64,000 nt of DNA. Origin: Mucidula mucida. Lineage: Eukaryota; Basidiomycota; Agaricomycetes; Agaricales; Physalacriaceae. How positions within the stretch are numbered: the first letter of the stretch is position 1; each line of letters starts with the position of its first letter. The DNA lies in the NCBI GenBank assembly GCA_015501055.1, contig JADNYV010000016.1:186001-250000 (forward strand), given 5' to 3'. The notes beneath the pieces are model-generated. The model saw only the letters and a list, made by a program, of their open reading frames with translations, had not been told where the DNA came from and did not search any database. This document shows, piece by piece, positions 12,506 to 23,925 of this stretch. The position numbers and the translations under genes were made by a program.

Positions 12506-13320
12506 CTAGCAGGAATATTTGTACTTGATATACAGAAGTTAACCTGTACGCACCTATCCTTGAACCAATAATTGACTTTCGAAGGGCTCAGCCCTAACTT
12601 CTGCACCAGCGCGTCAAAGGTACCGGTCGTCTTTGGGTATGGATCTCGCTGGAAATGATCCTCCAAGATAGCAAACTTGTCAGAAGGCAGCCGCGATACC
12701 TTGGGGGGTGTCGTGGTAACTACTAGGTTGGCTGGGACAGAACCCTGGCGCGCCCTGTATCTACATGCGCAGATCAGTTACGGTTCGCTTAATAGCATAA
12801 GATCTGTTTAATTCACCGGAGGTTGCTGAGCAGTCTGATGATCCTAGGTTTGTCCATCCCGAGGCGCTCCACCAAGTCCATCATCTCGCTGTCATTGGGG
12901 TACAGGTTGCGAGCGCATTGATCCCATAGTATCTTGAGTTGCTCGTCTGTACAACGGGAACGACCTCGGAATTCGCTCGTGTCTTGTCCGTGAAGACTGC
13001 GCGTGATTTTGTCCGCAATACGACTGGAGTCTTGAAGTAAATAAGCGTGAAGTAAAAATAGCGCGTTCCACAGCGTACCGACGTTTAAACCAGAGCGATA
13101 TCGAGTGTATAGGGACGCGAAGATCCTTTGCTACGATCTCTCGCCTCTCGAGACTGGGATAATGATCGTCTTCGTAGACAGATTCGAGCTTCATGCGAAA
13201 AGGCGTTAGATTGTGACGGTCTACTTTGGCGTCTTTTGCGTTCAGAATGCTCTTCGTCGACGAGAAGTACCGTTGTAATCTGAGTGGCGCGGTGGTGACA
13301 TGTCGACAGAAACTGAACAT
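12261..13320 (-). CDS. Triple homeodomain-like protein, left copy
   Basis: Exons 13079-13320, 12817-13023, 12554-12760, 12401-12505, 12261-12363 (287 residues). Residues 1-25 (Arg/Ser-rich, no acids, ending YFSSTKS) look like a mitochondrial presequence. Three homeodomain-like units follow. Unit 1, about residues 40-90, has DDHYPSLERREI and helix 3 ISLWFKRRR. Unit 2, about 103-153, has NLYPNDSEMMDL and RLLSNLRYRAR, lacking the usual Trp. Unit 3, about 177-224, has DHFQRDPYP and VNYWFKDRRRRQRE. Each helix 3 is split by an intron at the same phase after WF-K-R/D-R. The last exon uses a short 37-nt intron; if it is retained, the protein ends about 30 residues earlier. That exon is a partial tandem copy of the RRRQRENPARPLTKVMDEL segment. 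A DNA-binding role is likely by family; the cellular site is inference. Confidence 0.75.
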
Positions 13321-13389
13321 GGTGTGAAGTAAGATGCATCGGTAAATTCCGGCAATCAAACGACGAACTTGCCTCTGCCCATCATCATC
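13321..13389. promoter_or_regulatory. 69-base divergent promoter, left copy
   Basis: The only sequence between the divergent ATGs of the homeodomain-like gene (minus) and the helical-protein gene (plus). It is nearly identical to the matching gap at 49420-49488, including the string ccgatgcatcttacttcaca, and part of it recurs at 52.57 kb. Shared control of both genes is an inference from the spacing. Confidence 0.55.
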
Positions 13390-13991
13390 ATGGCGGAAGC
13401 TTTCGCGCCTGGATCAAGCTACGGTTCCATCGCGCCGACGTTCCCCAACAACGACGTCTTCGCTGATCCTATGCAGCTCGAGCCACCCCCGGCTGACGTG
13501 ACTGTCTTTAAGCAAAACATCCGCCTCATTTCTGAGCATGTACTCCACCTGCAGAATGTCGCAAGGAGCGCATTAGATGGAATGTCAGTTACTTTTACTC
13601 TGCCTTTCTTGTCTACTGCCATGCTCATCATTGCTGAGACAGACAAAACGCTTACCACCCTGGCAGCAATCCCGTACAGACTGAATGTAACTAGTAATGC
13701 CACCGAGGACTCGACGACGTGCTAAAAGTGCTTCGTTCTGCAGCTGACATCGCCACGCTCAAGCAGAATCTCGAAATGCTGTCCGAGCTGATGCGCCAGA
13801 CTGGTGTGGGCGCGTTGCCTTTGCTGTCGATCGAGAACCCGCCGCCGACGGAAGAGCAAATCATGTCTGACGTGACCAAGTCAGTGGAGGTTTTGTACGC
13901 GCGTTTACAAAGGAATCAGGAAAGCGCGGGTGTCGTTGCCAAATTGCTGTCGGACGCAACTGGGGCTGCAAGGAAAGGCCCCGGCAAATGA
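13390..13991 (+). CDS. Small helical protein, left copy (possible complex subunit)
   Basis: Exons 13390-13583, 13643-13686, 13744-13991 (161 residues). The splice set was chosen because it alone gives a continuous sensible frame: ALDGIQNAYHPGSNPVQTESDIATLKQ. The protein has a short disordered N-terminus rich in Pro, two long helices around residues 38-65 and 78-95 (DIATLKQNLEMLSELMRQTG), a Pro loop (ENPPPTEEQ) and a third helix (VTKSVEVLYARLQRNQESAGVVAKLL). No membrane segment or catalytic motif. The shape resembles small subunits of nuclear complexes such as Mediator, but I cannot assign one. It is divergently paired with the homeodomain-like gene and duplicated with it; both copies are open. 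Confidence 0.75.
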
Positions 13992-14909
13992 TGTACGTAG
14001 GATGAATTGACGCCGGTGTGCATATTGGGCGATGTCAATATGTCTCTTGTATTTGTATCCAAGATGGAGGACGTGAAATCGTCTCTGTGGTCGTCTCGTC
14101 CACTTGATCTTGTCGTGGTAATCTTGTCTTCTTCCTCCCAATGACTTATCGTTCGGAAGCCAAATACTAGACGCTCTCTGAGTTCCCTTTTGTAGGATGA
14201 TGAATCTCAACTAACAATTGTAATTAGACGAGCCGCAGCCTCTAGTATTTAATACGATACTACCCTTGTGAAGTACGCATGCGCACTTGCTACTAACTCA
14301 CATGCGCCTCCTCTTTGATCCGCGTAGCCCTAACATGAAGTAAATGCCGTCCTCCTCCCTTCATTCTTCGTGAAAACTGTTTGTTTGCCTTTGCGCCTGC
14401 ATAACTGTCAGTAATACTACTTGGTAGTCAAGTTCCCTACCGTTTGGAAAAGCCCAGAGGGACAACGAGTCAGTCGCAAATGCAAACGCCGCTGGAGACT
14501 GACATTTCATGTCCGCCGCTCTGTACGACAATTAACCACGTCTCGTGTTCTTGATTAGTGCCGCCACATACCGATTCAGTCACGATCGCCACTATTCGTT
14601 CCTCGTTGCTCACATCCGCGTCTTCGCCGAAATCCTCTATGTATCGCAGGCGTTGCTACAAGTACACGACCAACGTCACTCCGTCAATTTCTTGATTTGC
14701 TATTCCATCACAACAACAAAACGTTCTCTGAACAACGAGGCCGGCAGTGGGTAAGGTAATGCCATTAAATAAGTAGTATAAATAACAAATTCAATGAAAG
14801 CGTAGCATATGCATAGGAACGAGAAAACATGTATGGTATGTACAATACAAAATCGCAATGATAAATCATCCTCCAAAGTATCTAACTCGCAAGGCAACTG
14901 GCTGTCATC
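13992..14909. other. Intergenic; contains a left-arm-only segment of about 720 bases
   Basis: The right arm has only about 190 bases between the same two genes. The extra left segment runs from about 14031 to 14751 and is bounded by gcatattggg on one side and gggtaaggtaatgcc on the other, sequences that abut directly in the right arm. No coding sequence, terminal repeat or clear target-site duplication is visible in it. Confidence 0.5.
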
Positions 14910-16666
14910 CTAATCCTCAAGAAGGGCCACCTGCCTCACACCCGCAAGGTTCAAGCACGTCTTCTTTGCGACCACCAGCGACTGCCAATCTACCGTGGCC
15001 TCCATCTCCTTCGTAACAAGAGAGAAAGTCAACTTGAGGACATCTATTTTCTTACCAACGAAGGTCTCTGCGCCGTCTTCGCCACGCACCAGATATCGCT
15101 CTCGGCGATCGCTCAAGTATCGCATGATGCTGCGATGAGCCTGGTCGTCGGTGTCGACCGCGAAGCAGAGCTCCTTGACGCTGGAGAGAACGACAGGAAC
15201 GTCCAAGTTGTTGCTGCCCTCCATGCGGTCCTTGGTGATCATATCCAACTGAGGGTAGAGCATGCCCATCAACAAGAAACGGTCCGGGTTATCAAGGCGG
15301 ACCTTGCGCGCGTTCTTTAAGCGCTGGAGGAGCTGGAATGGGACGGGAAGCGACGACAACGATACGGAGCCGCTGTACGCCATCTCCTCTGTGACGATGA
15401 AAGGAGCGGGCAAGCCAAACTGGGCACGCCGGAGTGTGAACCCTTCAAGTTGTTCGAAAGGGAATGAGGCGAGAAGGGCGATGAAGGAGTTCATTGTGTC
15501 ACCATAAATCTGTGACTCTTCGGCGAATCGGAAATCCTCAGGAGTTCTCTCATCTAGGTTGGTAATGGAGAGGTACCTCAGGGCGGGCACGAGGAAGTTG
15601 CACGCGAACACATCGAGCTCGAGAGGCATGGTATAACCCATTCTCAAGTGGGTCAACCTGGTGAGTGTAAGAGGCGGCGTGATGTTGCCGTCCTCGGGCT
15701 CGAGGAAAGGCAAAGCGCCTGTCACGTCGAGCACCTCTAACGTGGTGCTGCTCATCTTCAGCATCGTACGAAACTGGGCCGCCGTCGGGCGAGCCCTCAA
15801 GGGCAGTTTGGAAACCGTAAGGCAGACGAGATTCCGCGCGACGAAGCGGTCCCAGTCATGGTATGTACCCGTGAGGCTAAGACGCCAGAGTTTGGGACAC
15901 AAAAGCTCCTCGGGCGTGCCAGGGTAGAAAGATAACTTGGAACTAGGAACAGGCGCGCTCTGCGCAATGTATGTGGAGGAGTCAAAGTTTGGCTCAAACG
16001 CCTGCCAGCTTTTGTACGACCTATCGATTTTGAGATCCTCGAGGTTGTGAAGCACATGTCCGCGCAGGACCTCGAGGAGGATTGCGCAGTGCTTCCACAA
16101 GCCAGCGGTTCCGATATAGAGAGTGCGGAAGGCGGTTACGTAGGGCGCGAGGAGTGCAGCGAGCGACTTGGTCTGATAGACTTCCCAGGGCACGCGGGGA
16201 TCACTAACCTTGAGATCAATGAAGATATCGAGGGGCTGGGTGCGCGAACGCTCGAGCATCCTTTTGATAATGGGGAATGCGTTACCGAAGACGCGCTTTC
16301 TGGCCTTCCCCTTGAGGACGTCGTCAACAGATACGACCCGCTTGATGACGTCCCCAGCAGAGAGCCTGTCGTCAATGGCGTTCTCATTAATATAGATGTG
16401 GTTCCATAATGTCGAGTCGTTGAGCGCAATGACCCGCCATCGTGAGCAGACTTGAGAAAACCGATGTGGGGACCAAGTGTCGACGCAAACGAGCCGTTTG
16501 AAGATCTCATTAAGTACATCGTCGCAGACCATGTTTTCGATGAGAGTGTTGGGATCTTGAGAGGGCCGTTGATAGTATTCGGTACTATATCATCCCAATC
16601 AACACACTACGTGAACATCGAAGAGAGTGACACAAACCTATAGGTTTGAGCTGGCAGAAGGTCCAT
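14910..16666 (-). CDS. F-box protein, left (open) copy
   Basis: Two exons (16638-16666, 14910-16584), 567 residues. The 29-nt first exon (MDLLPAQTY) joins through a 53-nt intron to the frame reading DPNTLIENMVCDDVLNEIFKRL, the F-box core, followed by SPHRFSQVCSRWRVIALNDSTLWNHI, the typical mushroom F-box continuation. The rest is leucine-rich with irregular LRR-like strands (for example LTLTRLTHLRMGYTMPLELDVF), as in many basidiomycete F-box proteins. By family it would recruit substrates to an SCF ubiquitin ligase (CUL1 lies at 32.5 kb, coincidentally). The substrate is unknown. The paralogue at 46889 is disrupted. Confidence 0.85.
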
Positions 16667-17367
16667 GATGACACACTTGGGAAGCGGTTGAGGGAGCTGG
16701 TAGAAAGTAGTGGCGAATGCTGAAGATAAGTGTGAAGTGGGAACAGTCCAAGTCGAGGTGCGCATTATATAGACAGCCACTGCGTTTGTGGACAACCCTG
16801 ACGCGTCCACATTTCCCAAATCGTTTGAACAATGGCATTGCCTTGAATGCGTCGAACAAACACAAGAAGTCCACATTTGACGCGTCATTTCATTTTGCGA
16901 ACACCCATTTGGTAATAGGACAGCACAATAGACTCCGGGGCAAACGGTGTGGATTCGAGAAAGAATGGTGGTCCTCGAGATGCGTAATCAGATGATGTAC
17001 AGAATCGAGTACCTGCTGGATCTCGTAGACCGCGCGCCGATATACATGGCTTCCTGTCCTGATTACATTCCCGTTATTAGTAGTGTGGCGCGTTGGTGGA
17101 AGAATGAACTCAGGGCTCAAATGTTCCGGGGTGTTTGGCACTTGTTTGGTCCACAAATCACAGTGACAGTCACTCTCCAGTCACTCTCGATCACGAACTC
17201 GTCGCGGCATTGTCTTGAGCTCCTTGTTGAGACGGACCTGGACCATGAATTTTTGCAAAGTGCCACTCATAAGATGACAGTATGCCAGAAGTATGTACAT
17301 AGTTTTGTCACCAGAATTCTATAGGTACTGGCAGTACTATGTAGCAAACACACATAGTCGGCAGTGA
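16667..17367. other. Intergenic, partly shared with the right arm
   Basis: Upstream of the F-box gene. A patch near 17098-17165 (encoding VWHLFGP if read on the plus strand) matches about 46500-46570 inverted, so part of this spacer belongs to the duplication. No convincing gene. Confidence 0.45.
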
Positions 17368-19006
17368 TCAACACAACAGACACTCAGCAGGGCCTCTGGA
17401 AAGTCTATTGATAATCTCCAAAAGCCTCGTCCTAGTTTTTTTCCGGTCAAAGATAGTTGCATGATCCGCACTAGGATTATACAGAACCTCTAACATCGAG
17501 TTCTCACTTACCCAACGATGTGACTCGTCATCCGCCTCCTCTCCAGTCAGATACCTCCACACCTGCTTCGCCGGAAGAACTTGGTCTTCACCCGAAAGCA
17601 CCACCCCAACCGTCTCTCCTTCAAGGTCCTCCCTGAACACCACATTCTCCATCCAAAAGAAGTGTCTCCCAAGAGTCCTCCCTACATCAGCGTCACGGCT
17701 GGCAAAGTACCATAACAACCATTCGTTGGCACTGCTTGGGGTTCGGTAGAGGAAGTTGTATATGACATCAGGGAAATATAGAAGGAAGGGAATTGGGTCG
17801 ACGAAGCAATAAGCGGTGATCTTGGTTGGCAGGGATGGAAACTGTTCACGTTGGGCAAGTTGTTGGGAGCGCATGATGTGCCCAGCAATGACGGTGCCGT
17901 ATGAATGAGAAACCAAGATAGCTTCAGAGATATTCAAAGACGAAGTGATCATGTAAAACGTGTCTACCATAACCGGTCGAGGAAGGACTGGCGTGGAAGT
18001 CATTCGCGAACTGACGGGAGGATCTCTATGAGCAGGATTCCCACGTCTGGATCAAGCTCGCGCAGGAAGCATATATATGGATAAAGTCCTATCTATGAAC
18101 AGCATTAGATTGAGTATAAAATGAGTAAAATGACGAATTACACCAACTCCGTGAATGAATATTACTGGTTTCTGGGTAGTTGAGCGATGCGGCCGGAACC
18201 AATACGGGACCTTTGGTGTGACAGACTTGCGCGACAGAATGGTCCAGGGACGCGAAGGAAACTCTTGGAACCAACGAGCTGGCGCGTGATGTTTGAGTCC
18301 AATAGCAGCACAATTGCAAGCTGTGTACATATCCAAGAACCCGACGATCTATGGTACAGCCATTAGATTGCAGTTGGAAGACGGTGGAATCAGACGCACG
18401 ATATACATGATGAGCGGTCTGTGAAGTGTCACGACCGGGTCAAAGCTAAGTCTCATGCTCTTGACTTGACTGTTGCGACCAGGAGAAAATACATGGCCGA
18501 CAACTGTCTCAAGTGCTTCAACATAACAGTTCAACTCGTCGCTCCACTCGACAAGCTTTTCCTCCTCAACATCCTCTGCTTTGACTTCGAAGAACGCCCA
18601 CAAGAGCCAGTCGATGATATTCTCTCGTTTGAGTGCTGAACTATCATTAGAGAGAAACCATTGGGGGAGACTCGCTGGGTTTTGGATGCAATTCAAGAAC
18701 ATGCGCCCGCGCTCTTCCTTTGTAAGGCGTTCTGGAGCGTGTAAAGGAGGCTATAACCATTAATAAGGCGTTTTCAGAATACGTGCAAAGGAGTAGTACC
18801 CGTATGAGCCTTGACCGTCGCGGGAGATAACCGAATAGATAAAACAGCGCCTCCGGAGCAGCGATTAAGAGTATCCATGGCGAGAACACGAAGGTGCGCA
18901 AGATTATGCAGGCAAAGATGTATGCAAAACTAGCCGGAGCGATGGCTCGAAAAAAGCCTATGGAGATGCGGATTCCGATGTAAGCCTGAATGGATTTTCC
19001 AATCAT
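17368..19006 (-). CDS. Membrane-anchored alpha/beta hydrolase with one apparent frameshift
   Basis: Exons 18800-19006, 18400-18750, 18142-18348 and 17368-18092. The N-terminus has two hydrophobic stretches (residues about 15-55). The catalytic part shows the oxyanion segment VIFIHGVG, the strand LDPDVGILLIEILP, the nucleophile elbow SHSYGT, and a late DHATIFDR segment supplying the His. This layout fits a mushroom family of two-TM alpha/beta hydrolases with unknown lipid or ester substrates. In exon 4 the frame must move by one base near 18016 (GGG run) between EILP and VSSRMTSTP: one missing base would restore it. It has no copy in the right arm. Whether the shift is real or an assembly error is discussed under findings. 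Confidence 0.75.
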
Positions 19007-19214
19007 GGTTCTAGTTTGAGTTGGGTGTCAGACATCGCTCTTAAGCAACTCAATCTCTGAGCCTGAAGCAATGGTTAACGCAAGACCCCAGAGGAGACCG
19101 GACCTCTAGGGTTAGGGCTTAAAGTAGTGCACGCCTGTTTCCTCGCGCACTCGCTCTGGTCCGCGTCAAACCTTGACGGCGTCTTTACTCGTTACCACCA
19201 TTGCCTCTTCAACA

Positions 19215-20105
19215 ATGACTGGTAGAGGATCGAGTAGTGCAACTGCTCTCCGCAGACTGATGACAGAATACAAGCAACTCACAGCAGGAGGTAGCATACG
19301 ATGGATAATGCAGCACTGACTGTCGGTCTGACTTGATCGTTTCTTAGGGTCTCCAGATGGAATGTTTACGGCCGGTACGTTTCCTAGAGCTTCTGTTCTA
19401 TATCTTTCTTACTCTCAGTCTCTCCATTCCAAGGTCCCATTTCCGAATCAGGTAAGTACCGAACATGTTGAATGTAACAGCGTTTAACATACATTCCTCA
19501 AAGATTTCTTCACCTGGGAAGCCTTGATTTGTGGCCCGAAAGATACGCCATTTGTACGCTCCACGTTCGTCATCTCTGTCAGAGTCCTAAGCCCGTCATC
19601 AGGAAGGCGGTGTATTCTCTGCCAAGTTGACCTTTGTAAGTTCGTTCGCGTATTGCCGGTCAGGTCTAACCATATACTCAGCCGTCCGACTACCCGTTAT
19701 CTCCATTCAAGATGAAGTTCGAACCACCTTTGTTCCACCCTAACAGTACGCTGTTCTCTAGATTCTCGATGTGAACCAGTTATTGATGCTTGCACCAGTC
19801 TATGCAGACGGAAATGTTTGTATTTCAATCCTACACACGCCTGGAGATGACCCCACCATGTATGAACAAGCGTCTGAACGATGGAGCCCCGTGCAGAGTG
19901 TTGAGAAGGTCATCCTCAGCGTCATTTCCATGCTTGCAGGTGCGTAGCTGGCGTCCGTGATATTCAGATCACCAACAAGCCCCATTGCTCAGAACCTAAC
20001 CTCGAGAGTGGCGCAAATATTGATTGCTGTAAATTGTATCGTGACAATCGCCCCGAGTACGAGCGCATTGTGCGTGAATCGATTAGGGAACAACTGGGAT
20101 TGTGA
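19215..20105 (+). CDS. UBC7: Ubiquitin-conjugating enzyme E2, UBC7/UBE2G type
   Basis: Eight exons: 19215-19290, 19348-19374, 19434-19451, 19504-19553, 19603-19635, 19682-19745, 19799-19939, 19993-20105, giving 173 residues with all phases consistent. Motifs follow the UBE2G family: [15 protein letters not shown], the [18 protein letters not shown] segment, [21 protein letters not shown], active-site region [16 protein letters not shown] (Cys about 97) with the family's acidic insertion loop after the Cys, and [18 protein letters not shown]. Such E2s work with ER-associated degradation ligases at the ER surface. Exons 2 and 3 are only 27 and 18 nt. It lies tail-to-tail with the carboxylesterase gene and has no copy in the right arm. 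Confidence 0.95.
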
Positions 20106-20283
20106 TTGTATATATTAGGCCGCCGCCTGTAATATCTAGGATGCGGAACAGCATCAGGGCGCACGCAGTCTTGCCTGGATGTTGCTTGCGCTGTCTACAA
20201 CGTAATGGATTTCAGGGGACACATAGGACTGTCACCAGTTACAATAGCGAGAATAGAATAAGGTCCGACGGGCTGGGAGTAGA

Positions 20284-22601
20284 CTACAAAGGATACTCTA
20301 ACATGATCTTGTTCAGCGTCTCGATGGCATCTTTTCTATACGTATCCTCAGTTATATTCTGAGAGATTGGACCGTCATTCAGAGTCAGCATTAGCGGTGA
20401 CTCAGGACTCCATTTCGGCCAGTTGATACCAGTGTCACCGTTCGGATTCAAGTGGGCAACGAAACGGATGACATAGTCCTGCAGGTCCCCACCCTCAACA
20501 TAAACATTGGTCGTTACATCGCTGTCATGGAATGCGCCCAGAACAGGAAAGTCTTTATTACGCTTCCATACTAGGATTCCGAGGCGCGTCAGCGAGCGGC
20601 GAGGGATACTGTAACTTTTCAAACACGTACAGTAGGTATATATGTTCTGTTTTCCGGATATCGCACTGAGGAAGAATCGACGTGGGCCTTGGAGGGCAAT
20701 ATCTCCCATGAGAGCAGACATCCGTTTGTATTCTGGTGTAATGACATTCGCGCTGCCGGTACCAAAGGGAGATCCTTCCTCGATTGCTTGAGGGTATAAA
20801 CCCAAGATGGTGTCAAGATCCTCCTCCGGCATGCCAGTGAGAGGGAACATCACGGTCTGCAGATACTCCTTGAATTCGGCATCGGTCCTGCGGAGTTGAA
20901 ATGTTCAGGTCTGTCTTCGCACTCATAAGAAAGACTCACGTAATGTTGCGTGATCCCAAAGCGAAGAGTGTACCCTCATCATCGCACTCACCTACCAGGA
21001 ATTAACTTACTGACGGTGCGAATACAAATGGCACGACATACCACTGACAATAGGAACATTAGCAACTTTCCCTTCCTCAATTAACTGCTGAGCATTGTCG
21101 GATAACAGTATGCCATCCGTGCGAGGCATGAACGCTAGCGGGAACGACTAGTACACGGAAAACAATTAACACTACACAAAATACAGAAAGAATGAACGTA
21201 CCTGGTAGCCAAAGATGAACGGCGATTTATTGACGGCGACTTGCAGAGCATCATAGGGAACCGTCCTAAGACATCCCAGAGTATCAAACGAGCCCGCGCA
21301 TCCTGTTTCGTTAACAATGGCATCGTAGTCTGTAGACAATTAGGGCCGAGTCTGTCAGAAGAGTAATTTCCTGTACATTGTTGACTGTGTTCCAAGTCGC
21401 CAGTGGGAAGAGGAGATCCAGAATGTACAAATACGCCACGGAATAGTCCCTCTGTATCGCCATCCTTGATAAGCATCTGAGTTGCCGCCGACATAGAGCC
21501 CGCAGATTCGCCCCAGCTGTTATCACGTCTTTAATCTGAGGTTCTTGAGTCGGGAAGAGATTTACTTGCATTGTAACTTTCTCCGGATCGCCGCCGAAAC
21601 CTGCAATGTATTTCTTTACCCATCTCAAAGCTAACCTTTCTGTGGTGATGAATCAGAATAACTGCGCAAGACAGCCGAACGCCAACGTACGATCGTGAAG
21701 CCCAAGGTTCCCGACACCAGCTTCCTTCACTTCTTTGCCTCCCAGAAATCCCCATGCTGAAATAGAATTCGGAATTCCGAGCGCACACGTCCAACTGAAC
21801 AAACGAACCTGAGACACGATAATTGAAGGATACGTAGATGAGAGGCTCTCCCAACTCCAAAGAGCGGTCGACAATAATACTTCCGTTGTATCTGTATACG
21901 GGAGTCAAGAAAAGACAAGCTAAAAGTGAAATATCATACCCTGCGCTTCCACCAACCTCAAATCCACCTTTACAGAGAGAATCAGTCAGAACGTGTTTAC
22001 TTTTAAGACAAACAATCTTGGATACCTCCGTAAAACCACTATGACGATCAGTCATGGCCAGTAGAAGAGAAAGCAGGGCGGACGCACAACGGCAACAGGC
22101 AGTCCGCTATGTGGTAGGGTATCAGCAGGCTTAACGACGTTGATAGACAAACCTCGAAGGACGAATGAGCACATGGATGACGCACAACGCAACAAGCACT
22201 ACAGTCTTCATCTGAAGGAACTCCTGTGCTATACGCCGTGAAAATAGCCGCCACCTCTGTGGGAAGATCGCTAGCGTTCGCGTAGGGTCCGGGGTACGGT
22301 CCAGACTGCTGTGGACATGCAGGACCGAACACGCTCGCGTTAAAAGCCCCCTTGTACGCGTCGACAGGCTGAGGAAGTTGGAAACGAAGATCACCTGTTC
22401 TATTGAGTGTCACAACGCGATTAGCATGAACGAACACTGAAATATTTACGGCGGCTGGGCAAAAGGTATTCCAAGGAACTTGTGCGTCCTTCCATCTATA
22501 GTACCAGTAACAGCGGCATTGTCCAACTTTATCACAGGAGGAGAGGCCGCTACGAAGACCACTGAAGCTTGGATGAAGGACGAAAACAGCGATGGGCGCA
22601 T
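20284..22601 (-). CDS. Type-B carboxylesterase/lipase, left copy
   Basis: Fourteen exons, minus strand: 22450-22601, 22203-22399, 22088-22152, 22026-22038, 21940-21967, 21809-21891, 21691-21756, 21570-21639, 21377-21516, 21202-21329, 21042-21147, 20940-20991, 20631-20887, 20284-20570; 547 residues, all in frame. Residues 1 to about 18 are a secretion signal. Family landmarks: KFLGIPFAQPP, GDLRFQLP, the disulphide region FGPACPQQSG and SDEDC, oxyanion GGGF (preceded by WFY instead of the usual WIH), nucleophile GESAG (Ser about 229), and GAFHDSD with the catalytic His. By family it hydrolyses ester bonds outside the cell. Exon 4 is a 13-nt microexon, and the intron at 21517-21569 starts with GC. 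Close relative of the gene at 43989. Confidence 0.9.
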
Positions 22602-23689
22602 GTTGACTAGATTCTGACTCGCTGTATTGTCCTGGCTCCATATTATACTCGTGCTGAAATGATCCGAGATGCTGATAAGCTTATAGTGTCCAATGCTTTG
22701 AGATGTACTGATCGATATCACGACTTACCATCTATATCGACGACTTGCCGTCTATCCTAGCCCTTTGATTATGGATGCCTTAGTAAACACATTGCCGGCA
22801 CGGGTTGCATACGTGTCTGACGCCGTAACAAGAGGAGGTATTTTGACGACGTCGTCCTAACCATCGCGGCGCCGACACGTCGCGTCATGGTGGCTAAGTA
22901 TGCATAGAGTAATAGTCCCGCCGGACTTCTGCTGGCCTTGAGATTCCATTGTCGAAATTCCTGTAGAGGTTAACACGGTTTAGCTTCCGCCCCGTCGGAA
23001 CTGGCGGACTGGGTGTCAAAGCGCTTTGTGTAATCAGCAATATTAACGCGGCCTACCGGGTTCCAAGGTTGGTACATATGCAGCGAAGTCACCGAGCTAA
23101 ATTGAATACTCTGTTTTGATGGCTGTAGGCATGTGGGGGCAGTACCCCTCTTCAAGATATCGAGCAGGACATAGCAATCAATCCCGAAGCAAGCAGCCTC
23201 AAGAAGATGGACATCCTACTTCAAACGCCGCGCCAAGTTCTGCACGTGTCCAACCACACGTTGCAGAGCACCGTGTTCCGCCGTTGACGCTTGAGCGCCA
23301 TTTGCGAATCTCGCGCCTCAGGAAGGTGGTGGGTTTCGGACGGTCCTGTCATGGCGAGTTGGGAAAAGTCCCCTTGCGGCGTTCACGAGGCATGTGAGGA
23401 GGCGATCAAGCCCATCAAACAATCTCAAAATCGAACGAGGTAGTTTTGGCTCGGAAAGCGCAGCGCGACGAATGAATGCACTGGAACTTCGAAGAAGACC
23501 CGCAATGCTGACTCAGCAATAGTGCTCGTGCACGTCGAGTTCACGAGACACTCCACCACAATTCGAGTCTACGCTTGCCAGGCTAGCCTGAAGCTACTGA
23601 TGTCGCTCGTCTCGTAAAATGTATCAAATCTTGAATTACGGCTTCAAAGCGCAAGCTGAACGGCGACGCCAGGTGAGATACTGAGTCTA
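22602..23689. other. Intergenic upstream of the left carboxylesterase
   Basis: About 1.1 kb with only scattered short frames; presumably the esterase promoter lies next to 22601. Nothing recognised in the rest. Confidence 0.4.
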
Positions 23690-23925
23690 AAGAGGGTAAT
23701 CTAACATAATCTGGTTCAGAGTATCAATGGCTTCTTTCCTACTGCATACGAATCCTCAAGAATACTCTGAGGCACTGAACCCTCGTCAACAAATGCATCT
23801 GAGGAAATTCCGAGGTGCACTTTGGCCAGGCAATACCAGTGTCATCGTTCGGGTCCAAGTGGGCAACGAAACGAACAAATCGCTTGACCGAGTTCGGGGA
23901 CAACCTACATCTACATGAGTCACCC
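23690..23925 (-). pseudogene. Relic of a third carboxylesterase 3' end
   Basis: Read on the minus strand, this encodes FVRFVAHLDPNDDTGIAWP, then frameshifted remains of the family C-terminus (EGSVPQSILEDSYA, then in another frame TLNQIMLDYPL). It corresponds to the last exon of the genes at 20284 and 43989, with no other exon nearby. Confidence 0.8.

Noticed and set aside
13024..13359. Read-through version of the homeodomain-like gene without splicing (155 codons)
   Set aside because: It disrupts the WF-K-R-R-R helix and destroys unit 2; the spliced frame keeps both and is conserved in the paralogue.
12261..13991. Mating-type A (HD1/HD2) locus
   Set aside because: The divergent partner is not a homeodomain protein, the homeodomain-like protein has three units, and no MIP or beta-fg gene is adjacent.
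23000..23680. Possible transposable element between esterase pieces
   Set aside because: No transposase or reverse transcriptase motifs and no terminal repeats seen.
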